DNA of 44,456 bases from CATOSD01 sp034422735 (GTDB taxonomy: Bacteria; Chloroflexota; Dehalococcoidia; Lucifugimonadales; CATOSD01), in NCBI GenBank assembly GCA_034422735.1, contig DAOUJL010000064.1:1-44456 (forward strand), read 5' to 3'. Below are positions 22,113 through 30,139 of the stretch, piece by piece. Position 1 is the stretch's first letter. Every line of letters starts with the position of its first letter. Position numbers and translations under genes: made by a program. The notes under the pieces are model-generated. The model was not told the origin of the DNA and did no database searches. It was given only the letters and a program-made list of their open reading frames with translations.

Positions 22113-22508
22113 TTGCCTACGAAAAGCCGTAATTCTAACGGCCAATTTACACCTTTGCTGTACAATGGATCACCAACCGACCTCTCCCTCGAAGGCGTTC
22201 AACTGGCGCTCGAACAGGCAACAGCAGAAAGCACAGGCAGCACGCTCAGGCACCGCGACGGCGCTGAAACCAGCTATGCGGACATTGACGTTGTGTCAAC
22301 GTTAATCCGTATAGCGGGAACGGCCATTAGTCGCCGACAACAAGAAAAGGGCGCATACACGGATGTCTGGACCACTTGGCCCTTGCTCGTGATGGCGCCG
22401 GGCCTTTGGCTTCCCGAACCTGTGGCTGAAACTACTCGCGGGTATATTCGGCTTACCGACAGATACAGAGCGCCTCTGGCCGGAAACGCGGGGAGGATGC
22501 ATACATGA
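22113..22508 (+). CDS. Hypothetical protein of the accessory island
   Basis: A 131-residue frame from a TTG start; I do not recognise it. It contains a helical, acidic middle (LEGVQLALEQATAES) and a TRGYIRLTDRYRAPL end. The next frame starts at 22505 in an ATGA overlap, which suggests translational coupling and slightly supports reality. There is no clear ribosome-binding site at the TTG, so a true start could be internal. It may equally be a fragment. Confidence 0.35.
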   Translation: MPTKSRNSNGQFTPLLYNGSPTDLSLEGVQLALEQATAESTGSTLRHRDGAETSYADIDVVSTLIRIAGTAISRRQQEKGAYTDVWTTWPLLVMAPGLWLPEPVAETTRGYIRLTDRYRAPLAGNAGRMHT

Positions 22509-22825
22509 GTGGACAGAAGAGAGAGAACATGCGCCAACGGATGAGTGAGGCGAACGAACGAGCCGGGAAGGGAGGATCAGCGATGACTAGCCCATCCCGA
22601 TCCGTCAGACGACTCGTCCCCCTCTTTGCCGCCGTGTGGAAGAATGCGCGTGTCGTACTATCTCACGCCGACCGGCTCCTCACTACATCTCCTATGTGCG
22701 TGTTACTCACGACCTATTCCCGCCGCCGTGCATCCATACGCATAAGATGCGGTTGCGCAAGCCGTCCTCAAGGAGCATCTGGTGTGAGTCCCCAAGCGCG
22801 CCACGACGAGTCGAGCAGTAAGTGA
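22505..22825 (+). CDS. Hypothetical small basic protein
   Basis: A 106-residue frame overlapping the previous stop by four bases (ATGA). The N-terminus is charged (MSGQKRENMRQRMSEANERAGKG) and the rest is Arg/Ser-rich with several cysteines, a composition that also arises from non-coding GC-rich DNA. Beyond about residue 65 I see nothing protein-like. It is included only because of the coupling. Confidence 0.25.
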   Translation: MSGQKRENMRQRMSEANERAGKGGSAMTSPSRSVRRLVPLFAAVWKNARVVLSHADRLLTTSPMCVLLTTYSRRRASIRIRCGCASRPQGASGVSPQARHDESSSK

Positions 22826-22832
22826 AACTAGT

Positions 22833-23066
22833 ATGAACAATTGCCGGTTCGCCACAATCGTTTTGGCGCTCTCCACCTTGGCGGTCATCGCTGGCTGTGG
22901 GTCTGATCCCACGCCCACACCTACAGCCACGCCAACTCCTGAGCCAACCCCGCCGCCTGAGCCAACAGCCTCCCTGGCAGAGATGAAAGTTCTTGATTTC
23001 GTCAAGTCTGGTGGGCCATCCTGGGCTCGAACCAGGGACCTCAGTCTTATCAGGACTGCGCTCTAA
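22833..23066 (+). pseudogene. Truncated lipoprotein running into an antisense tRNA
   Basis: The first part is a genuine lipoprotein start: a hydrophobic signal with lipobox LAVIAGC, then a Thr/Pro-rich linker like those of the window's binding proteins. After MKVLDFVKS the frame enters the complementary strand of the tRNA-Ile gene and reads GGPSWARTRDLSLIRTAL, the well-known spurious translation of a tRNA. The body of the lipoprotein has therefore been lost, probably where foreign DNA joined the 3' end of the tRNA gene. The stop at 23066 is meaningless biologically. Confidence 0.7.
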
Positions 23067-23085
23067 CCGTCTGAGCTAATGGCCC
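23009..23085 (-). tRNA. tRNA-Ile (GAU), CCA encoded
   Basis: A complete cloverleaf on the minus strand. The acceptor GGGCCAT pairs with ATGGCCC, the D arm is GCTCAGACGGTTAGAGC, the anticodon stem CAGTC/GACTG holds loop CTGATAA with anticodon GAT, and the T arm is CCTGG-TTCGAGC-CCAGG. The 3' CCA is encoded (23009-23011). Its 3' end faces the degraded island, the usual position for integrative-element attachment. Confidence 0.95.
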
Positions 23086-23135
23086 ATGCCGCGGGCGGGA
23101 AGTGGGGCTCGCGTGCGTTCGAACACGCGGGGGAG

Positions 23136-23540
23136 CTACTGCGCGGAGGGGTCGTGCTCGACCACTATCTCCACCGGCGCGTTGCGCGCCACAATCAGCT
23201 CCATAGGCTCCGTCATGCTGTCGTTGATCGGCTGATGCACGGAGTCCGGCGGCACGTAGATGAAGTCACCCGGCCCGATCGCCAGGCTGTTCTCGAGCCG
23301 CTTGCCGGTGAGGAAACGTCCCTCGCCCTTCACCACGTATATGGCCGACTCGCAGTTCACGTGATAGTGAGGCGAAGAGGCGCAGCCGGGCGGGATGGTT
23401 GCCACCGCGAGGTGGATGCCCTCGGCTCCAACGAGAGCCTGCGACACCCCCGCAAGGCGCGTCATCGCGCCCGACGCGATCTCCACTTCCAGTTCGCCCG
23501 GCCTTACCACGCTGCACTCGGCGTCCAGTTTGGTGCTCAT
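23136..23540 (-). CDS. Cupin-domain protein
   Basis: A 134-residue single-domain cupin. Motif 1 is PPGCASSPHYHVNCESAIYVVKGEG, with the metal ligands H-x-H and Glu, and motif 2 is GDFIYVPPDSVHQPIN. Such small cupins are dioxygenases, isomerases or sensory/binding proteins with a bound metal. There is no signal peptide. It is 51 bases from the tRNA-Ile gene and 42 bases from a membrane-protein gene in the same direction. The substrate cannot be inferred. Confidence 0.88.
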   Translation of the reverse strand: MSTKLDAECSVVRPGELEVEIASGAMTRLAGVSQALVGAEGIHLAVATIPPGCASSPHYHVNCESAIYVVKGEGRFLTGKRLENSLAIGPGDFIYVPPDSVHQPINDSMTEPMELIVARNAPVEIVVEHDPSAQ

Positions 23541-23581
23541 GGCCGAAATTATACCATTCCGCCGACGATTCCGAAAGCCAA

Positions 23582-24031
23582 TCAGCCTCGCGCCGGACTC
23601 CGCAGCAGGTGGCAGCCGGTCGCGCCGTATGCGATCACCAGCAGCGGGTCCAGCAGGCCCCAGAAGAGCAGGCGATTGTCTGATTGGGACTCGTCGGTGA
23701 TGAAGGCGAAGCCGCCTCCCACGAACAGGTTGTCGAACCAGTTCCAGAGGAAGTAGATGGCCAGCAGAATGGCCCCGTATGCCGCGACGTTGACCTCCAG
23801 GTACTCGCGGGTTATCGACCCGTTCGATCCCCGGGCGTCGAATTCCCGCTTTCGCTGGTAGTGGACCACCATGAGCGTTATCGCGGCCGCCGCCATGAAG
23901 TAGTTGAGTATGTCCCAGACCAGGCCGACGTCTATCGCCTCCGCGTAGAAGGGCGAGAAGATGAAGTGGACGGCCACTACTACCGACAACGCGATGAGCG
24001 CCATTGCTATCAGTTTCTTCAAAGCTGCCAT
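23582..24031 (-). CDS. Hypothetical four-helix membrane protein
   Basis: A 149-residue membrane protein with about four transmembrane helices: residues 6-28, 38-58, 82-104 and 122-142. A charged loop (YQRKREFDARGSNGS) lies between helices two and three. The ATG at 24031 has AAAGGAG at ideal spacing; longer in-frame readings enter the metallopeptidase gene. VWDILNYFMAA recalls VWQILNPARM in the 18.3-18.9 kb membrane protein. I do not recognise a named family. Confidence 0.72.
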   Translation of the reverse strand: MAALKKLIAMALIALSVVVAVHFIFSPFYAEAIDVGLVWDILNYFMAAAAITLMVVHYQRKREFDARGSNGSITREYLEVNVAAYGAILLAIYFLWNWFDNLFVGGGFAFITDESQSDNRLLFWGLLDPLLVIAYGATGCHLLRSPARG

Positions 24032-24069
24032 GAAAGCTCTCCTTTCGGTGCTTGAGGTCCCGTTATCGC

Positions 24070-24804
24070 TCAGAACTGTAGCTTGACTGATGCCTCCCTT
24101 GTGCGCTGCCTTCGGGCCTCCTGGTCGGGCATGACGGCGGTGACGAGCCGCCAGTAGTCGCGCGAGTGGTTGAAGTGCACCAGGTGCGCCAGCTCGTGCG
24201 CCACGACGTATTCGATCAACGGCTCTTCCAGCATGGTGACTCGCCAGCTGAAGCGGAGCACGCCGTCGCTGGAGCAGGTGGCCCACGCGCGGCGCTGGTT
24301 TCCTATCTTCACGGGCGGCTGGTGGTCGAATCCGAATCGTGGCAGCCACCGTTCGACCAGTTCGGGTAGCCGCTCCGCGGCCCGCTCCTTGTACCACTTC
24401 TGCACGGCAACCCGCACAAGCTCCGACCGCGCCGGCTCACCCAGTCCGGCCGGCGCCGGCACACTGAACCCGCCCGCCTCGAGGCGGACGGCGACACGGC
24501 GCTTGCCGTCGTCAGGAGCGTAGCTCACCGGCAGACGCCGGCCGAGGTAGGGTAGGGTGGCCGTCTCGTCGAACCGTTCGGGAATCGCGAGCTCCTGCTC
24601 CTCCGGACGCTGCTTGGCGATCCAGTCGGCGTTGGCGCGCACGAAGTTGTCTATGTCGCGCACACGGGCCTTGAGGGGCGCCGCCACCAGCACCTTTCCG
24701 CCTTCCACACTAAGCGCTATGTTCTTCGTTCGGCGTCTGCTGCGCCTGAGCTCGTACTCTATGGTTCGCCCCTTGGCGCGCACCCTTCGCACGGCGCTCT
24801 CCAT
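24070..24804 (-). CDS. YgjP-like zinc metallopeptidase (DUF45/M48-like)
   Basis: A 244-residue protein of the YgjP/WLM family of gluzincin-like metallopeptidases. The N-terminus has the basic R-R-S-R-R-R-T-K segment seen in the family. The zinc site is HELAH at 203-207 with the third ligand His213 in HFNHS, followed by YWRLVTAVMPD. The family's R-W-G-S-C motif is altered here to AWATCSS (about 173-179). It is cytoplasmic with no signal peptide; some YgjP homologues sit beside type I restriction genes, but none is here. It ends 38 bases before the membrane-protein start. Confidence 0.9.
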   Translation of the reverse strand: MESAVRRVRAKGRTIEYELRRSRRRTKNIALSVEGGKVLVAAPLKARVRDIDNFVRANADWIAKQRPEEQELAIPERFDETATLPYLGRRLPVSYAPDDGKRRVAVRLEAGGFSVPAPAGLGEPARSELVRVAVQKWYKERAAERLPELVERWLPRFGFDHQPPVKIGNQRRAWATCSSDGVLRFSWRVTMLEEPLIEYVVAHELAHLVHFNHSRDYWRLVTAVMPDQEARRQRTREASVKLQF

Positions 24805-24809
24805 AGCCC

Positions 24810-26078
24810 CTACCGGGTTACTCCCGCGTCCCTCAGATGCTGGATTGCGTCGGCGTCGTAGCCCAGCTCGGAGAGAATCTCGGATGTGTGCTCGCCTAGC
24901 GCTGGGGAGGCGCGTTGGGCCTCCAGCGGCGATTCGCTCATGCTGAACGGCGGCCCCACCATCGTCACCTTGCCCGCGAGCGAGTGTTCGAGCTCCACCA
25001 CCAGGTCGTTGGCGACCACCTGCTCATTCGCCGGCAGCTCCTCCACGAACCTTAGCGGTCCTGCGGGCACGCCGGCCTCGTCGAGCACGGCCAGCCACTC
25101 TTCGACCGTCTTCTGGAGGAAGATCCGCTTCGCTTGCTCGAGCAGCCTCTCGTTGAACTCCAACGTCTCTTCGGACGTCGGGTCGTATCCCGGCTCGAAC
25201 CGTATGTCGTGCAGCCCCACGGCGTCGGCCATCTTCTTGCGAAGACTGTCGCTCAGGCACCCGACCGTCACTGTGCCGTCCTTGGCTTGGTACGACGTGT
25301 AGTAGACGTTGCCCCTGCGGAATGGAGACTGCTCGCGGTAGACCTCCTGCATCGTCTCGTAGGACGCGCCCGCCTCCCTCAGCGCCTGAAGGTCTTCCAG
25401 CAGCTCCGCGCGCGGCTCCTCGTTGAGCGCGGCTATGCTCATGAACCGGCCGCACTGGACCGCCAACGCCGAACCCAGAAGCGACGCCTCGATCTTCTGG
25501 CCCTTGCCGGTGCGCTCGCGGTGGTAGAGCGCCGCGCACACGGACCACGCGATGGATAACCCGGTGGCGTAATCGGCTATGGCCGTGGACGTTATCTGCT
25601 GCGGCACGCCGTCCTGGACCTTGCCTTCCGCCGCCATCAGCCCGGTCATGGCCTGCACCACGATGTCGTAGCCGGGCCTGTAGCTGTCCGGTCCCTTGCG
25701 TCCATAGGCGGTGTTTTCGCAGTATATGAGGCGGGGATTGATCGCCGACAGACTCTCGTAGTCCACCTTCAGGTTGTAGGGCACGTCCGGACGCGCGTTG
25801 ATTATCACCACGTCCATGTCGGGGAGGAGCCGGTGGACTACCTCGAGCGCCTCCGGCCGGGTGAGGTCGAGGGGAAGGCTGCGCTTGCCGCGGTTGAGCG
25901 ACATGTAGGTCGGGCTCTCGGTGGGGATGAATTCCCGGGCGAATCGCCACGGCTCGCCCCACGGCGGCTCCACCTTGATGACGTCGGCTCCCATGTCGCT
26001 GAGCAGCATTCCACCGAAAGGCCCGGCGATTATCTCCGTAAACTCCAGTATCTTCACGCCGTCTAGAGGTCCTGGCAT
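24810..26078 (-). CDS. Class III CoA-transferase (CaiB/BaiF family)
   Basis: A 422-residue family III CoA-transferase that moves CoA between carboxylic acids through an Asp-CoA mixed anhydride. The start is KILEFTEIIAGPFGGMLLSDMGADVIKVEPP, a near-perfect family opening. LNRGKRSLPLDL and the catalytic region ADYATG follow, with the active Asp at 169 as in formyl-CoA transferase. C-terminal GEHTSEIL is also typical. The ATG has GGTGAG upstream. It lies 24 bases after the acetamidase gene and 5 bases before the metallopeptidase gene, so it is in a run. The donor and acceptor acids are unknown; these enzymes activate carnitine, bile acids, aromatics and fatty or methyl-branched acids. Confidence 0.94.
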   Translation of the reverse strand: MPGPLDGVKILEFTEIIAGPFGGMLLSDMGADVIKVEPPWGEPWRFAREFIPTESPTYMSLNRGKRSLPLDLTRPEALEVVHRLLPDMDVVIINARPDVPYNLKVDYESLSAINPRLIYCENTAYGRKGPDSYRPGYDIVVQAMTGLMAAEGKVQDGVPQQITSTAIADYATGLSIAWSVCAALYHRERTGKGQKIEASLLGSALAVQCGRFMSIAALNEEPRAELLEDLQALREAGASYETMQEVYREQSPFRRGNVYYTSYQAKDGTVTVGCLSDSLRKKMADAVGLHDIRFEPGYDPTSEETLEFNERLLEQAKRIFLQKTVEEWLAVLDEAGVPAGPLRFVEELPANEQVVANDLVVELEHSLAGKVTMVGPPFSMSESPLEAQRASPALGEHTSEILSELGYDADAIQHLRDAGVTR

Positions 26079-26102
26079 ACGCTCACCAATCCTGCTCTTG
26101 GG

Positions 26103-27212
26103 TTAGCCCTGAAAGATGTCCTCGGGCAGGAACGCCGACACCGTGACATTCGGCAGGTCGACGATGTTGCTGATCTTGAGGTCCACCGCCACGCTGCAGA
26201 TCACGTATGCCTGCTCGCGGCTCCAGCCCCGCTCGCCAAGCAGATCGATCATGTTCAGCAGGGCGTTGCGGGCGGCCAGTGTCACGTTCTCTCCGTCGTT
26301 GACTCCCTCGCTGGTGATGGGATATCCCATCGTGGCGATGAAGTTGCGCGGAGCGGCCCACTCCGGGGACGCGAAGTAGCCCGGATGCGAAAACCGTGGC
26401 ATTCGAATGCCGTGCCGCTCAGCTTCGCCCTTGTGCACGGTGAACTTCACCACCGGAGTCGCCCCCATCTCGATGGCGGTGATGCAGCACTCCGAGTCGC
26501 CCTGCGCGAAGTGGCCGTCTCCAGCCGAATATAGGCCACCCGGCACAGCCACCGGAATCAGCAGCTTCGAACCCTTCGTGAGCTGCTTCACGTCCACGTT
26601 TCCGCAATTCTCGCGGGGCGGTATCGTGCGCAAACCCTGGCTCGCCACCGGCTCGGTCGCGGGCACCGCGTCCTCCGCGTCCGGCGGCGCGGCGACTCCC
26701 CCGCGCGCCACGAGGGCTGCCTCGCGTTCGCGCCACTCCTCGACCTGCGCCCGCGACGGCGCCAAGCCTGCCGTACCCATGAATGAGCCATCGGGAATCC
26801 GCACGCCGGGAAGCTGGCTCGAGGTGGCCCAACCGTCACTCATCTCCCAGTGGACGAGGTACGGCTCGGTAAACAGGTCTCTCAGAAAGCCCGAGCCCGG
26901 CCGAATCCGGGTCCATCCGTATGGCTGCGGCAGGATATCGACGTACTCTATCTCGAGGAGATCCCCAGGCATGGCCCCCTTCACGTAGACCGGCCCGGTA
27001 AGCGGATGTCCCACCTTCGCGTCCATGCCCTCGAGGTCGGCAACGCCCATACCGGGCTGAATCTGCCCGTCCGAAGCGTCCCGCGTTTCCAGGAGCACGC
27101 GCTCGCCCGGGTCGATCTCCAGTATGGGTGGGATGTCCGGATGCCAGCGGTTGTGTCCGGTGTGCGGCTCCTGCTTGAGGCGTTTGGTGCGGTCGATTTC
27201 GATGCCCTTCAA
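26103..27212 (-). CDS. Acetamidase/formamidase (FmdA/AmdA family)
   Basis: An amidase that hydrolyses short-chain amides to ammonia and acid. Family segments are HNRWHPDIPPILEIDPGE, DLEGMDAKVGHPLTGPVYVKGAMPGDLLEIEYVDI, PRENCGNVDVKQLTKGSKLLIPV, GDGHFAQGDSECC (metal and catalytic region) and YVICSVAVDLKISNIVDLPN near the C-terminus. The TTG at 27212 was chosen because TAGGAGG lies seven bases before it and family similarity starts there; the longer frame to 27407 has no similarity. It is followed after 24 bases by the CoA-transferase gene. Confidence 0.93.
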   Translation of the reverse strand: MKGIEIDRTKRLKQEPHTGHNRWHPDIPPILEIDPGERVLLETRDASDGQIQPGMGVADLEGMDAKVGHPLTGPVYVKGAMPGDLLEIEYVDILPQPYGWTRIRPGSGFLRDLFTEPYLVHWEMSDGWATSSQLPGVRIPDGSFMGTAGLAPSRAQVEEWREREAALVARGGVAAPPDAEDAVPATEPVASQGLRTIPPRENCGNVDVKQLTKGSKLLIPVAVPGGLYSAGDGHFAQGDSECCITAIEMGATPVVKFTVHKGEAERHGIRMPRFSHPGYFASPEWAAPRNFIATMGYPITSEGVNDGENVTLAARNALLNMIDLLGERGWSREQAYVICSVAVDLKISNIVDLPNVTVSAFLPEDIFQG

Positions 27213-27304
27213 GACCTCGCCTCCTAATGCCCTGCGGTGTCTTGCCGTCTCCAAGCTTCCACCCCACCTGCCGAAAGCAGAATAGCAGCAATACAGCCGG
27301 TTTG

Positions 27305-28339
27305 CTACCCGTCGGCCTCGGCGCGGTAGGCAGTCATGTCCGCCGCTGGGTCGAACAGGAACTTGCGCCAGTAGGGCAGGTCGAACATCCGACTCGCCTC
27401 CGTCCACACAGCCGCCGACGCCGCGTCGCCTGCCAGAGCCTCGTACCGCTCCTCGTAGAGGCCCACAAGCCGCTCAAAGTCGGCCCGGAAGTCCGGCGGA
27501 TAGGAGTACTCGCGCTCGCGCACTCGCGCGATGATGGCGGCGCCTTGCTCGCCTATATCCCCCCAGGGTATGGACTCATAGGCACGCTTGAACGCGGCCA
27601 GGTCCTGCTCGAATCGCGGCACCGAGTCCATGCCGTGCGAGGCCGCGTATCCGTCCGTGTCCGCAGGAAGGTCGCCCAGCGGGACGTACCACTTGAGCAG
27701 CTCAGCGTAGAAGTCGTGCGCATCGAGCGCGGGTCGTCTCCTCGTCGCCTCTTTCGTCTCCGTCGCGCCTCCTGTATCTATCAGGGTTATGGTTGCGCTC
27801 TTCGGGTCGAAGAAGACGTTCTGGGGTCGGGCGTCCAATAGCACAAGCCCTTGGCCCAGAAACGCTTCGGCAACCTCCAGCACATCCAACGCCACGCAAA
27901 ACCTCGGCCGGTCGGGATGCCCGCGCACGGGATGAAGAGCGAATAGCTGCTGAGGCAGGCCAATGGGCATTCGCCTGATGCCGTCCGTAGCGCTGCCTAC
28001 GAGCGGCACGCCTGCTGCTCTCCGCTCCACGACAATCATGTACGGTCTATCGTGGGAGTCACCGAAGTAGTCGGTTCCCGGTTCCACGGCGCAGTGAGCG
28101 ACTACCCCGGCCAGGTGCTTGGAGGCGCTTCCCAAGACTTGCTGAAAGGAAACCGAACGTAAGAGCCGGCGCTCCGCGTCTGCGTGCTGGCCCCGCGCGA
28201 TCAGCGTTGGGTGGGGCCGCTTGATGACGATCGGGGAGCCGTCCTCCAGGTCCGTCGCCGCGAGCACCTGGCAGTCCGCGCCCTCGCCGATTGGGCCGAA
28301 GAGCCGAAAGCGGGACAGACCGGATACCTCGAGTTCCAC
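27305..28339 (-). CDS. Protein-kinase-like protein
   Basis: About 344 residues with the skeleton of a protein-kinase or APH-type fold. There is a glycine-rich loop (GPIGEGADCQV), an IVIKRPH strand with the ATP-contacting Lys (about 40), a degenerate catalytic loop LLDARPQNVFF (Asp169, Asn174 instead of the usual HRD context) and IDTGG (Asp188) in place of DFG. The C-terminal part is helical and unlike Ser/Thr kinases. It may be an active unusual kinase or a pseudokinase. The GTG at 28339 has GGAG six bases upstream; a TTG at 28345 is the alternative. Its neighbours, an amidase and a PIG-L deacetylase, give no role. Confidence 0.65.
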   Translation of the reverse strand: MELEVSGLSRFRLFGPIGEGADCQVLAATDLEDGSPIVIKRPHPTLIARGQHADAERRLLRSVSFQQVLGSASKHLAGVVAHCAVEPGTDYFGDSHDRPYMIVVERRAAGVPLVGSATDGIRRMPIGLPQQLFALHPVRGHPDRPRFCVALDVLEVAEAFLGQGLVLLDARPQNVFFDPKSATITLIDTGGATETKEATRRRPALDAHDFYAELLKWYVPLGDLPADTDGYAASHGMDSVPRFEQDLAAFKRAYESIPWGDIGEQGAAIIARVREREYSYPPDFRADFERLVGLYEERYEALAGDAASAAVWTEASRMFDLPYWRKFLFDPAADMTAYRAEADG

Positions 28340-28430
28340 GCTCAACTCCGGGCCGCACGTCGTCCTGTTCGAGCCCAGGCCGCAAGACTACGCGAACCTG
28401 ACAGCCTGCAGGCGCCTCCCGGAACGAGAC

Positions 28431-29123
28431 CTATCGCCACACCTCTATCAGCTTGAACTGCTCCGCGAGCTCCACGCCGATGCGCTTGCCGACCTCCCTG
28501 TGCCTCGCCATCGACCTCTCCCGGCGCGCGCTGGTCGGCTCGCCCACCTGGCTGACGTGGCAGTACAGCGCCTTCATCTTGGTGTCGAACGTGTCCGTGA
28601 TGTCAAGGAACGTATCCGGCTCCTCCGCGCTCCACAAGAACACCTCGCGCACCTTGTGCGGTTCCAGCCCCTCCTCGAGATGCTGCGGAAAAGCGAGGTG
28701 ATCGCGCGAGTAGGGGAAAACTGCGTCCAGCGTCACCCGGCCGGTCACGATGTGGTCCCGATGGCGGATGTACGGTCGGTTGGGGTCGATAGTGACAACA
28801 GTGTAGGGCCGGTGCCTGCGAATCTCGCGCACGATGCGCTCCCGGAGTTCGGGTCCGTCCTCCAGGCCCTGGTCAGGAAATCGCAGGAACACCACCTCGG
28901 AAATGCCCAGCACCTTTGCCGCGTTGCGCTGCTCCTCCTCGCGGGTGCGGGCGAGATCGGACGGGTCCACGGACCTGTCGCTCGTGCCATGCCTGCCGTC
29001 CGTGGTGACCACCAGCACGACGTCGCGCCCCTCCGCGGTCCACTTGGCGATAGTGCCGCCCGCGCCGCCCTCCGCGTCGTCCGGGTGTGGCGTCACCACG
29101 AGCACATTCTTCTTCTCATCCAT
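28431..29123 (-). CDS. PIG-L/LmbE-family deacetylase
   Basis: A 230-residue zinc-dependent N-acetyl-sugar deacetylase. The start LVVTPHPDDAE has the metal ligands H13 and D16 with catalytic Asp15. TTDGRHGTSD and REEEQRNAAKVLGI are family features, and RHRDH at 120-124 gives the last ligands. Relatives act on GlcNAc-inositol conjugates, bacillithiol or mycothiol precursors and glycopeptides. It is cytoplasmic. The ATG is certain. It lies about 85 bases upstream of the kinase-like gene. Confidence 0.92.
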   Translation of the reverse strand: MDEKKNVLVVTPHPDDAEGGAGGTIAKWTAEGRDVVLVVTTDGRHGTSDRSVDPSDLARTREEEQRNAAKVLGISEVVFLRFPDQGLEDGPELRERIVREIRRHRPYTVVTIDPNRPYIRHRDHIVTGRVTLDAVFPYSRDHLAFPQHLEEGLEPHKVREVFLWSAEEPDTFLDITDTFDTKMKALYCHVSQVGEPTSARRERSMARHREVGKRIGVELAEQFKLIEVWR

Positions 29124-29236
29124 AATGTTGGAAACGTTCCTCCTTGTTTATGGGCGTTGCTCCGATGGGCCGCAATTGTAACACGGACTTCGGCGAGCCA
29201 ACCCGTTGAAGCGAGGAGCGTAAACTCGACGAGCGC

Positions 29237-30139
29237 CTACATCCGGCGGGCCAGCTTGGGATCGAGCACGTCGCGCAGCCCGTCTCCGGCGAGGTTGATG
29301 GCCGTGACCGCGATGGCGAGCACCAATCCAGGGAAGAAAATGATCCACATCGCCTTGCTTATGAAGCCTCGTCCCTCGGCCATTATGTTGCCCCAACTGG
29401 GTATGGTGGGCGGCGTTCCCGCGCCAAGAAAGCTGAGGTAGGCTTCCGTCAGCACCGCGGCAGCCGCGATGAACGTTCCCATCACGACCAGCGGAGCCAG
29501 CAGGTTCGGCACGATGTGGCGCGCGAGAATGCGCACCGGATTCGCGCCAATCACCCTTGCGGCGTCGATGAACGGCTGCTCCCTCAGGCTGAGAACCGAG
29601 GCCCGGGCCACCCGTACAGTTCTGGGCGTGTCGACAATGGCCAGCGAAATGATGACGTTCTGGACGCTGGCTCCCAGCATGGCCATTAGCGCAATTGCTA
29701 GGAGAATGGTGGGTATGGCCATGACGCCGTCCATCACCCTCATCACCACCGAGTCGACCCGGCGAAAATATCCGGCCACGGCGCCAACCACCGCCCCTGT
29801 CGCCATGGCGATAAGGGCCACCGAAAACCCAACCAGCAGTGAGATGCGGCCGCCGTAGAGCGACCTGGTATAGACGTCGCGTCCAAACCCGTCGGCGCCG
29901 AACCAGTGCTGCGCAGACGGGCCGGTCAGGCGGCTGCCCATGCTGATGTCGGTTGGATCGATGCTCGAAAGCAGCGGCGCCGCCAGGCTGATGATGATGA
30001 GCGCCACAATGATCAGTATGCCCGCCGCCATGCTGGGTTGGCGGCGCGCAAGGCGTATGGCCGACCTGGTCCAACCGCCCGTCCTGGGAATTGCGGCCGG
30101 TCCTTTCAGCCCTACGGTGTCTCCTGTCGAGCGAGCCAT
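29237..30139 (-). CDS. Oligopeptide-type ABC permease (DppC/OppC)
   Basis: A 300-residue inner-membrane permease with about six transmembrane helices and the BPD_transp_1 domain. The N-terminal OppC-like segment precedes HWFGADGFGRDVYTRSLYGGR, a DppC hallmark. The EAA motif region reads ASVLSLREQPFIDAARVIGANPVRILARHIVPN. The C-terminal NLAGDGLRDVLDPKL is typical. Its ATG shares the last base of the upstream DppB stop (TGATG), so the two subunits are translationally coupled. No ATPase genes are next to it in the window. Confidence 0.94.
   Translation of the reverse strand: MARSTGDTVGLKGPAAIPRTGGWTRSAIRLARRQPSMAAGILIIVALIIISLAAPLLSSIDPTDISMGSRLTGPSAQHWFGADGFGRDVYTRSLYGGRISLLVGFSVALIAMATGAVVGAVAGYFRRVDSVVMRVMDGVMAIPTILLAIALMAMLGASVQNVIISLAIVDTPRTVRVARASVLSLREQPFIDAARVIGANPVRILARHIVPNLLAPLVVMGTFIAAAAVLTEAYLSFLGAGTPPTIPSWGNIMAEGRGFISKAMWIIFFPGLVLAIAVTAINLAGDGLRDVLDPKLARRM

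Noticed and set aside
28221..29441. A 406-codon plus-strand frame across two minus-strand genes
   Set aside because: It spans parts of the kinase-like and PIG-L genes in antisense and has no coherent domain.
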